DNA of 16,639 nucleotides, from assembly GCA_001662425.1 (NCBI GenBank), contig BDDC01000242.1, forward strand, positions 1-16,639. Direction: 5' to 3'. Position numbers and translations under genes: made by a program. This DNA is from Chlamydomonas sphaeroides (lineage: Eukaryota; Chlorophyta; Chlorophyceae; Chlamydomonadales; Chlamydomonadaceae). Every line of letters begins with the position of its first letter. The stretch's first letter is position 1. Positions 9,101 to 16,639 of the stretch are shown here, piece by piece. The notes beneath the pieces were generated by a model, which saw only the letters and a list, made by a program, of their open reading frames with translations, was not told where the DNA came from and searched no databases.

Positions 9101-12100
9101 GACATCATGCTGGGCGAGGAGAGCGCGTCCATTAAGGCACATGCCCTGCTCTTTGCTTTGGCTGGGCCCTGTGCTCACCATCGCGCGCGGCCGGCAGCTC
9201 CGCGACGCCCGACGCCGCCAGCAGCCCCGCCAGCAGGTCCCAGGCTGCCGCCTCGTCGACGCCCAGGTGCATCAGCCAGGCCGCCATGTCGCCCAGGCTG
9301 CGCCGCAGGCCCTGCACGAGGTGGGAACGCCCCATCAAGGTCGCATTCACCCGCTGCAGGTCCGCGACGCCAGCCCCGCCATGACTTGTGTCGCAGGGCC
9401 ACCGCCGTACCTGCAGCACGGACTGCTGTCGACGGAGGCCCTCTGCGGCCGACAGCGGCCCCTCCTCCGGCGCCTCCTGGCCACCGACGCGCTCGCGCTC
9501 CTTGGCGCCGTCCACGGCTGCGGCCGCCGCCGCAGCCGCCGCCAGCGCCCTCAGGCTCGCGCCCATGAGGCCCGCCCAGGCGTAGCGGCTGTAGAGGTAG
9601 GGGTTGCGGGCGGCCAGCGCGTCCACCAGCCGCACTCGGCTGCCCGTGCCTGCCAGCGCATGAGACATAACACAGGCGATCAGCAGGCGGGGCAGCAGCA
9701 CACGTGCTGCGTTCACCGCACTCCGCAGCAGTGTTGTGGCTGCTTCGCTGCCCCTACGACAGCTTGGTTGGCACGCGGCTGAAGCCACTGGCCCCGGTCC
9801 CAGCGCTCCTGACCCCCAGGCCCCGTACCCGTGTGCGTGTAGATGAGCATGGAGAGCTCCAGAGCCGACGCCAGCAGGCCGAACTCGCCATCCGCCACCG
9901 CCTCCCACACCAGGCGGTCCAGTGCCTCCGCCAGCACACCGTACGCCGCGCGAGCCACGCAGCGGCCGGCGGGCGCACCGGCTGCGGCCGATGCGTCAGA
10001 GGGCTCCGGCGACGCCGCGGCAGTCACCTCCTCGCGCAGGCGGCCCAACAGGAAGACGCCGCTGCCGGTGGTCTGGCAAGGCAGGGAGGGACGGAGCGGG
10101 GGCATGGCAGCAGACCGGGCGGCAGGCTCATCGCTTTCATAGGAGGCGCCGCAATCACGCAAGAATTGGTGGACTCAGGACACCTGGCAGCAACGCGCGT
10201 CGCCGCCAGCCACCCACCGCTGGCCCCTACCTGGAACGACAGCAGCTGCGCCGCGCGCTCCACCTCCGCATCGCTCGGCGCCGCGGCCGCAGGCCCGCCG
10301 CCGCCGCTGCCGCTCTCCGCGCCCCAGCTCAGCAGCTGCCCCAGCGCCGCCAGCTGCCGCCGCACCAGCTCCTGCTCCGCCCGGTACTCGGCCAGCGACC
10401 GGCTGCTGATGGCGCCCGTCGGGCCGCCAGCAGCAGGGCCGCTGCGGCCGACAACGGCGGCAGCGGTGGCAGCACCCCCGGGGCCTGCAACAGCCGCTGG
10501 GCCCGGGACCGAGCGGGGGACGGGCACGACGGGCGTGGCGAAGGTTGAAGCCGAGCTGGCCGCGGCCGGGGAAGGGTGGTGGTGCGGGCTGCCGTGGCTG
10601 GGCGAGGCGCGGGACAGCCGGGCCACGGTGGCGGCGGCGGTGGTGGCGGAGGCCGTGGCCGCTGCGCTGGCTCGGTCCGCGGGCGTGGCGTCGACAAAGA
10701 CGCTGGTGGCGGTGGCTACGGTGATGTGGCCTGCAGTGCCGTTGCGGGGCCGGCCGCCGGCCTTGGGCGCCGCATCGGCCGCCAAAGCCACGGCCTGCGG
10801 GGTAGTAACGGGCATAAAGTTGGCATGGATGCCGGCTCATCCCCAAGACCTCGGTATCAGCCCGCGTGTGGCCTGCGCAGCCGGGCTTCGCCCTTTTCCC
10901 CAACTTCAGCTGGGACGCTTCTACTGCATGTGTACTGAGCCACAGCCGCCGAGGCTGACGCCAGGCCCCCACGTCGCCACCCACCAGGTCACCGCTCCAG
11001 CTCCCGCTCAGTGAGCGGCCGTGCGCGTGCTGCCTTGGGTGCCCCGAGGAGCCGGCCTCGGCCCCCGCGCGGCCGCGCTCGGCGTCGCCGCCGCCGCTGC
11101 CGTGCTGCCGGGCCGCGGGGCCCAGCACGTGCCAGCGCCAGCCCTGCATCACGGCGGCCGCAGCGGCGGGCGAGGCCGCCTGCTCGTCGCTTACGTGCAG
11201 CGCCGGGAAGGACCTGCAGGGGGGAGGAATAGGCCCAGCCAGCGTGCGGCGCTTGTCGGTGATGGGCCGCGGGGAGCCGACGGGGTGACGGTGCGGTCGC
11301 CTCAGCAGCATAGCCTGCGGCACTCGTTGGCTGCCTGCAGACAAGCTTACGCGGCTCGGCCTCACCTGTAGACGGGCGCCTTGCGCCGCCGTAGCAGGGG
11401 GCAGGGCGCCACAACCGGGCGCATGACCCGTGCCGCGCCCGGCAGACAGCCCACGGCTGCGCCCTCCGCCGCCGCCAGGCTGCCTTCCTCGGGCGGCGAT
11501 CCGATGACTAGGACCACGGCTCCGGGCCCCGGGGCGGCCGCGTCAACCCCTCCATCTGCCTGCGCCGGCTCCAAGCTCAGCGCGTGGGCTGGGCCCGGGG
11601 CGTCGTCCTGTGGCGGCTGCACCGCAGGGCACCTGAGGAAAGGAGCCGCGGCGCCGGACAGCAGCTGCTGCAGCTCGGGCCTGTGGGCGCAGGGGCAACA
11701 CGCGGCTCGGTCAGCAGCGACATGCACGCCGCAACTTGGTGCGATGCTGTAGGGACGCGCCGCTGCCGCTGCCGGCGCATCCCTCACGTTGGCAGGAGCG
11801 AGCACGCACCTGAGCGCCCTGCAAGCGGTGTCGTACCAGGCGTACGGCCCGGCCGCCGCGCTACCGTACTCCTCCAGCAGGCAGTAGAAGCCCTGCGTCT
11901 GCAGCAGCTGGCACAGCAGCGCCTGGGACGAGGGCCTGCGCCGCGAGGGCAGCAAGGAAAGCAGGTACGGTAGGGGGGCGGCCCCGCCCAGGGCGGTCAG
12001 ACAGGGCGGCCGTCGGCCTACATACGTGGCCCGGGCGTGGAGACGTTACGGTCTCTACCAGCAGAGCGCAGGAGGCCACCGGCAGCCTCACCCGTGCAGG

Positions 12101-15100
12101 GCGGTGTGGCTGTGCAGGAAGGCGTCGTTGCGGTAGTGCGGTGCAGCTGGCGAGGGCCGCTGCCTCGGCGCCGCCGAGCTCGGTGCTGCGTATCCGGCGC
12201 CGGCCACAGCTGCGGGCGCCTCTGCCGGGGGCAGGTGTTCGTGGTAGCCCTGGGGCCGGGAGCAAAACAGGCAGCAGTTGGACGGACTGCAGCAGTGAGC
12301 AGGTGAGCCCGTGCCCTGTCGCTGGCCTCACTCACCCTCAGCAGCCCCGCAAAGAGGCGCAGGAAGAGGCGCCGCACCAGCGCGTCGTGCCTGGGGCTCC
12401 AGCCTGCGGCAGCCGCCAGGCAGCGAGCGGTGAGTCGGAGGGGCGCCAACGCTCGCCACCAGCCCGGCGGCTGTCGATAGCCCGCACACATCGCTCACCG
12501 CCCGTCGCCGCCGCGCGCACATACGGCATCCAGGGGTCCGGGCCGGCGGCAGCCCCGCAGCATCCAGCACCGCCAGGGGCCGAGCGCGAGGCCGCCGCCA
12601 GGCCCCCTCGCCCAAGCAGCGGCCGCAGCTCCGCCTCCTCCTCCTCCTCACGCGCCTCGGCCTCCGCCAACGCGGCCGCCGCCAGCGCCTCCTCCTCCGC
12701 CAGGCCGCTGCCGTCCGCCGCCACGGGCCGCACCAGCGCCGCCAGGCAGGCCAGCAGGCGCTGCGCGGCAGGGTGCGCCAGGCTGGGCCGCAGGTCGGCG
12801 CAGTTGTGGACAGCGTCCCTGCGGGGCGACGCCTCTCGCTCAGCCGGGGCGAGGTCTCCGGCTCCGCCAAGCCCCAGTCCCAGCGCCCCTCCCCTCCGCA
12901 GTGGGCACCACCCTTCACGCGGCAGCCGCCGCAGCTCGGCATCGACGCACCCAGTGCCGATAGAGGCACGTCCACCGCCCTTCACAGGATGCACTGCCCG
13001 GCCCGCGACCCCCCGGGCGCCCACCTGTCCAGGTCCACCATCACCAGCCCCTCGTGCACGCGCGCCGCCAGCGCCTCGCCGCCGCCGCCGCCGCCGCCTA
13101 TGCCGCCCGCCAGATCGGCGCCCAGGGCCTCCCCGGGGCCGCCGCCGAGGCCCATCAGGAAGGGCGTGGGCGCGTCCAGCAAGTCGGTCAGCGCGCTGGG
13201 CACCAGCGGCACGTACACGTGGGGGTACCTGCGGGCGCACGGAGGAAGCGGGGCCAGCGGGGCGTGCGGCGGCAGGCTTGCGGGCGGCGGCCGTGGGCCC
13301 AACGGGCCCGCATGCGGCAGACCACCAGCCGCACGTGACCGCACACCCTTGCCCAGGACCCTCGCTGCAGCATGGCGCGGGCTGCGGCATGCAAGCCGCC
13401 TCGAGCGGGCTGGGCTGGGCTGGCGCAAGGGCGCACCTGATGGGCCACAGCAGCTGCAGCAGCCCCTCCGCCACCAGCGGCGGCAGCCTCAGCTGGCCGC
13501 TCACCAGCACCACGCGCCGCTCCAGCAGCACTGCGGACACAAGCAACGGGCGACCGTGCAGGCGCATGGCTTCAGGGTGACCTCACCCCTCATCCCATGG
13601 GCGAACGGCCACGCTCGCCCCCCCCCTCCCCCGGCACGGCGTGCCCCCTTCCCTCCCCCCCCTGTGCGGCCGCACCCGCCAGGCACAGCAGCACCGCGTG
13701 CTCGGGGCTCAGCGCCTCCAGCAGCGGCCGCAGCGGCACCTCGCCGCCGCGCGGCGCGCCTGTGGCGTCGGGCGGCAGCACCCGGAAGGTCCGCCCCTCC
13801 AGGCAGAAGCGCAGCTGCGGGTGGCAAGGGAGCGTTGAGGGGGCCGCGGCTTGGCAGCTTGATGGGCCCTGGTGCGCGGGAGCGCTTGCGGCGTTGCGCA
13901 GAAGCTGGCGGCGGCTCCGCCTCTGCCTTGCGCTGCAACGTCCCCCGCTGCCCGCCTGCCCGATGCCCCCCTCCCTCAGCCGCCGCTCCTGTCGTCGCAC
14001 CTCCCCGCCCGGCCCCGTGGCGGGCGCCGGCAGCCGCAGCAGCGCAGCCAGCAGGTCGGCCACCGGCGCCGAGGGGCCCTGGCAGAAGGCCGCCACGTAC
14101 AGCCGCCGCAGCACCTGCAGCGCGCCACACACAGCAGCGCGTCTGAGGGGAGGACCCGGGAGGGCTGGGCCATGGCACGATGCATGGTTGCGGCCAGGCC
14201 AGGCCCCACCACCAGCGCAGGCCCCAGGCGTGAGCCGCACGGGGCCGCGGCACGGCGGCGGGCGGGAGAACGGGGTAGCCCCGCACCGCCCCGCACCGCA
14301 CCGCCCCGCGGCACCCGCTGCTGGGGCCCGCACCTGCTCGGCGGTGGCCAGGTAGGGCAGGCGGCTGAGCAGCACCAGCACCTTGGTGGCCAGGCAGCCG
14401 CGGAGCCGCTCGTGGTGCAGCGCCAGGCAGGGCGGCGGCGCGTCCAGGAAGCTGAGGCAGGAGCCGTAGATGCGGCGGCCTCCCTCGTCTTGGGGCGGGA
14501 GCGGGGGGCCGGGGGAAGCGGAGGGGACGGGGGAGGGCTGGGGGTTTGGGTTGGCACGGACGGCAGGGCCGCTGTGGGCCACCAACCTTGGCAGGTGATA
14601 GGGGGTTGCAGCGGTGGGGGTTGAGAAGAGGAGGGGAGGCCTAGCTCGGCCCCGCCCATGGTTGTGCGCACCGGTCAGCACGACGGCGTAGAGCTTGGCA
14701 GCCAGCCGTGAGTTGCGGCCGGCATCGGTCGCAGGGACGACCTTGAGCCCGTCCGGCATGCAGCACTGTGGGGAGAGGGGAGGGTGGGGGTTGGGGGGTT
14801 ACAGCCGGAGCGGAGGCCGGTCGGCCGCTGTGCGGAGCTCGCCAGCTACCTGGGCGCTGGGGAGGCACTTGCGGACCAACATACGAAAACATTGAAGCAC
14901 TGTACGAAGTTACGAGTCCGCAACGCAAGGACTCGCCGTGGCCAGTTGCGATGGTAGCTTCGCATTCGCCGGGTCAGCCAGAAGCTGGTCGAGGAGGACC
15001 GGCACAAAGTCCCACGCCTCCGCGTCCTCAAGCTGCCTTGCGGACGTTGCTGACAGTGGCGTGCCAAGGCCGCAAACGGCGAAGCCGACGAATGGCCCGT

Positions 15101-15134
15101 TCGTTGCTTCGAGCGCCTCCATCCCCGACGACAT
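6128..15134 (-). CDS. SCD1: SCD1-like DENN-WD40 protein, about 24 exons, about 1844 residues
   Basis: DENN proteins act on Rab GTPases, mostly as exchange factors. Plant SCD1 (stomatal cytokinesis defective 1) works with RabE-type GTPases and the exocyst in secretion, endocytosis and cell-plate formation, on the cytosolic face of membranes. The identification rests on domain order: upstream DENN (residues about 14-190), central DENN (192-337), downstream DENN (about 445-560), an Ala/Gly-rich middle, and WD40 repeats from about 1356 to the end. Telling motifs are VCGLG near the N terminus, LLERRVVLVSG, YVPLVP, DAPTPFLMGL and VMVDLDR in central DENN, and TGSEDWTVRLW in the propeller. All chosen exons add up to one frame of 5535 bases. 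The start is ATG 15134, with an in-frame TGA just upstream; ATG 15122 has better context. Plant SCD1 is near 1200 residues, so this copy is much longer through low-complexity inserts. Animal DENND3 has a similar layout, but segment-by-segment resemblance is closer to SCD1. Weakest points are the end of exon 1 and the 9410-9312 intron. Confidence 0.85.
6751..6800. repeat. coding hexanucleotide repeats in the SCD1 propeller
   Basis: TGGCCC units at 6751-6770 and GGCGAC units at 6781-6800, both about three copies. In the SCD1 frame they encode QGQGQGQ and SPSPSPR in a loop between WD40 strands. Hexamer units keep the frame when copies are gained or lost. Confidence 0.7.
7480..7500. repeat. CCCTG pentanucleotide repeat in an SCD1 intron
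   Basis: Four copies of CCCTG, immediately next to the donor of the intron between exons 21 and 22 (7509-7351). Likely a simple microsatellite. Confidence 0.7.
8419..11680 (-). other. SCD1: middle region of SCD1 (exons 12-18)
   Basis: Exons are 11680-11366, 11213-10985, 10794-10231, 10072-9829, 9649-9411, 9353-9179 (or from 9311) and 9035-8419. Well-structured patches alternate with low complexity. Exon 14 ends in a helical piece (SLAEYRAEQELVRRQLAALG). Exon 15 has GLLASALELSMLIYTHT, exon 16 RNPYLYSRYAWAGL, and exon 17 SLGDMAAWLMHLGVDEA; together these resemble the helical region that precedes the propeller in plant SCD1. Exon 16 also has a nine-alanine run. Exon 18 is a long Pro/Ser/Ala-rich stretch that looks disordered and is probably a lineage-specific linker. 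Confidence 0.7.
9312..9410 (-). other. SCD1: uncertain intron of SCD1, in-frame whether spliced or retained
   Basis: The donor at 9410 (CAG, then GTACGG) can join an acceptor ending at 9354 (57 bases removed) or at 9312 (99 bases removed). Both lengths are multiples of three, and the stretch has no in-frame stop, so retention also keeps the frame. 57 bases would be unusually short for this gene, which favours 99 bases or no splicing. The alternative pieces code for 19 or 33 residues just before the helix SLGDMAAWLMHLG. Confidence 0.45.
11810..12818 (-). other. SCD1: linker and downstream DENN module of SCD1 (exons 8-11)
   Basis: Exons are 12818-12499, 12403-12336, 12249-12092 and 11935-11810. 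Exon 8 is a variable linker with an Ala/Glu-rich run (ALAEAEAREEEEEAE) likely to be helical. Exon 9 (RRLFLRLFAGLLR) joins GYHEHLPP of exon 10, matching the family pattern of a helix followed by Gly-Tyr. YRNDAFL follows at the end of exon 10 and LLCQLLQTQGFYCLLEEY in exon 11. The two introns around exon 9 are the shortest in the confident part of the gene, 95 and 86 bases. Confidence 0.75.
13025..13814 (-). other. SCD1: central DENN module of SCD1 (exons 5-7)
   Basis: Exons are 13814-13676, 13530-13437 and 13228-13025, separated by introns of 145 and 208 bases. This is the best-conserved part and the reason for the DENN call. The sequence goes from LSPEHAVLLCLA through LLERRVVLVSG and LLQLLWPI to YPHVYVPLVPSALTDLLDAPTPF, here cut short to its key residues YVPLVP and DAPTPF, and then to GLVMVDLDR. 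Between MGL and GLVMVDLD an insertion of about 30 residues contains seven consecutive glycines coded by a GCC repeat at about 13079-13098 (plus-strand reading). This loop is short in plant relatives. Confidence 0.88.
14001..15134 (-). other. SCD1: upstream DENN module of SCD1 (exons 1-4)
   Basis: Exons are 15134-14925, 14765-14672, 14488-14334 and 14114-14001. Exon 1 holds FVGFAVCGLG and a DFVPVLLDQL segment. Exon 2 opens with CCMPDGLKVV. Exon 3 carries RRIYGSCLSF, the family's strand in which the protein answers for bringing the domain's sheet together, and the TKVLVLLSRLPYL strand. Exon 4 carries LRRLYVAAFCQGPS. Introns 2-4 are 183, 219 and 186 bases with GTGCGC-like donors. The donor of intron 1 (GTTGCG at 14924) was chosen because it alone keeps phase with the clear acceptor CCCCACAG before 14765. 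It is weak, so the exon 1 end may be wrong. Confidence 0.8.
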
Positions 15135-15658
15135 GCAGCATGCGCCTTTTCAAGGCAAAATTCACTAGGTCTCCTTATGCACTGCTACATCATAAACCGA
15201 GGGGTACGTAGCAGTTTAGCGCGGCCAGCAGGACCGCTTAACGCAATTTCTGTAAATCACCTCTGCAACGGGATAGTGAAGACAGTTAAGAGAGTATAGG
15301 TCGAGCTGTGAGAAGCTGTTGCGGCCGGGTACGTCGGATCCTGCTTCCCCACGGAACTTCCTGCGAGCCCCTCGGCCTCCCATACCCCTGGAGCGGAGGA
15401 CCGCCAGTTGGCCCCGATTATGGCTGTGCGCACACTCGGTTACTCCTGCACGCTGCAGGCTCAGAGACTGCGCCTGGTGCGTGTCGCCTGGTTCGTCATT
15501 CCGAAGGGAGGGCAGGGAGCCTTGCGCACGCGCCACCCTCTTATTGCACGCGGTAAAAGACAAAATACAAGCCAATAGGATGAGAAACATTACATAACTG
15601 AGGGTTTCGCTTTGTATGCGCGTTGCGCAAAAGCCGGGTTGCTCGAGATCGCGTGGCA
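15135..15658. promoter_or_regulatory. head-to-head spacer between SCD1 and the HflX-like gene
   Basis: About 520 bases separate the two start codons, which point away from each other. The stretch is less GC-rich than the flanking genes and must contain both 5' untranslated regions and both promoters. A TGTAA at 15251-15255 on the plus strand and one at 15594-15590 on the minus strand have no gene ending near them and are probably chance. No clear TATA box or other named element was recognised. Confidence 0.5.
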
Positions 15659-16639
15659 ATGCTGGGAGCGGTCAATAGGATGCATGCTATTGCCACAATT
15701 ACCACCACGGCTAGCACCGCGCTTGTCGGGCCCATGGTGCATTCGGCTCTGCTTTCGGCTCGCCGCACCGGAGCTTTGATGCGACTCCTGGGCACGAGCA
15801 CTGTCTCCACCAGTACCGGGAGTTGGCGCGACATGGCCGCAGAGGGCTCTGTCGCCACAAGACCTGTTCAGTCGGCCGCCTGGCCGGCGCCCCCTCCCCC
15901 GCCCTCGTGGACTCCGGCATCCCGGTGGCGTCGTCTCGCCTCCCTCGCCGCGCCGTCCGCGTTCCTCAACGGCAGGACGCAGGCAGCCAGCGCCTCGCGC
16001 CCGGCATCGGGGCCAGCCAAGCTAGCGGCCCCCGCCAGCGCCGCGATCTCGGCGCCGCTCTTCACCAGTGCCACGCCGCTTGCCAGCGGCGCTGCCACAA
16101 CCGCACCCCGCCCGCCCGCCTCAACCTCCCACACCGACACCACTGCCGACAGCAGTAGCCGTGGGGTTGGTGGCGGCGGTGGCGGCGGCGACGTCGGCGC
16201 CTTGCTGCCGCTGTCACGGCTGGTGCTGGTGCACCCGCGGCACCGCGGTCGGGCGGACATGGAGGAGGCGGTGCGGCTGGTGGAGAGCCTCACGGGTGGG
16301 CCGCTGCCGGGGCCGCAGTGGGGACCACGAGCTGCAGGCGGGCGCTGTGGGGTGTCGCGGGGAGGGGCGGCGCGACGCCGGGTCGTGGCCTCAGCTGCCT
16401 CAAGCCGTGCCCGGGTTGAAGGAACCCGGCGGCGGATGAGGGGCTGGCGGTGAGTCCCGAGGTGCCGCGGCCGTGCTGGGCCGCTCCACGGCACAGCCCG
16501 GGGCCTTCCCCGCGCGCGTCCTCGTCATCATCCTCGTCCCCCGCATGCCCACCTCGGCCGCTCCGGGTGCCGCGCCCCGCAGGCTCGCGCTGCCCCGTGC
16601 TGGAGGCGGGCAAGTCGCGCCCGCCCCGCCCGCCCCGCC
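15659..16639 (+). CDS. HflX/GTPBP6-type GTPase, N-terminal part, cut by the window end
   Basis: HflX-family GTPases bind and split stalled or stressed ribosomes; GTPBP6 is the mitochondrial form, and plants have organellar ones. Exon 1 is 15659-16295 and exon 2 starts at 16583. Joining the donor GTGGGC at 16296 to the CAG at 16580-16582 keeps phase and gives RLVLVHPRHRGR, then ADMEEAVRLVESLTG, then SRCPVLEAGKSRP. This pattern matches the start of the family's N-terminal domain: a strand ending in HP, a helix of Ala and Leu, and a second strand before the Gly-rich glycine-helix segment. The first 170 or so residues are rich in Ala, Ser, Thr and Arg with few acids, as in an organelle transit peptide plus linker. 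The G domain lies beyond the window, so the family call rests on about 50 residues. A stronger-looking GTGAGT at 16450 would break the phase. The start was the first ATG of the frame; 15680 is an alternative. Confidence 0.5.

Noticed and set aside
9704..11014. Plus-strand open frame of 436 residues
   Set aside because: It lies antisense to SCD1 exons 13-16 and runs across their introns; composition is typical of a GC-rich shadow frame, with no domain.
12141..14146. Overlapping plus-strand open frames of 479 and 457 residues
   Set aside because: Both are antisense to the DENN exons, are Arg/Pro/Ala-rich and show no family resemblance.
6128..15134. BEACH-domain (neurobeachin-like) protein
   Set aside because: The helical middle followed by WD40 first suggested this, but there is no BEACH domain, while all three DENN parts are present.
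15868..16494. Minus-strand open frame opposite the HflX-like gene
   Set aside because: It has coding-like stretches, but the plus strand gives a spliced match to the HflX N-terminal pattern with consistent phase.
1..16639. tRNA or rRNA genes, CRISPR arrays, bacterial operons, integrated viruses, intact transposons
   Set aside because: No T-loop motif, regular direct repeats, Shine-Dalgarno-led gene strings, polymerase, integrase or transposase motifs were seen; the window is intron-rich nuclear eukaryotic DNA. A distant, degraded element in 270-3200 cannot be excluded by eye.

Overview
The window looks like nuclear DNA of a green alga, most likely a chlorophycean related to Chlamydomonas or Volvox. 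It is very GC-rich. Its genes are split by many introns of about 90-220 bases with GTGAGT- or GTGCGC-like donors and CAG acceptors, codons strongly favour G or C in third position, proteins carry Ala, Gly and Pro runs, and a few TGTAA motifs (the usual chlorophycean polyadenylation signal) sit where transcript ends are plausible. Nothing bacterial, viral or organellar was recognised.

The core of the window is one gene on the minus strand, 15134 down to 6128. I could chain about 24 exons with consistent phase into one frame of about 1844 residues. It has an N-terminal tripartite DENN module, a long Ala/Gly-rich middle and a C-terminal WD40 propeller. This is the architecture of plant SCD1, a protein that works with Rab GTPases in membrane traffic and cytokinesis.

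To its right, on the plus strand and head to head across about 520 bases, starts a second gene (15659 to the window end). It has a transit-peptide-like N terminus followed by the beginning of an HflX/GTPBP6-type ribosome-associated GTPase, and it runs off the window.

To its left, on the same strand as SCD1 and about 435 bases after its stop, lies a smaller gene of at least four exons (about 5692 to 3810) encoding an unrecognised protein. No TGTAA lies between SCD1 and this gene; the first one on that strand is inside this gene, which raises the possibility of a shared transcript.

The remaining left part (about 270-3800) shows no gene I can defend. It holds a cluster of an 8-base motif, a long palindrome, a hairpin next to a TTTCTA repeat, and a few weak open frames. 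A codon-biased frame of unknown identity leaves the window at its left edge. All gene models are from reading by eye, with splice sites chosen by motif, phase and resemblance to known families.
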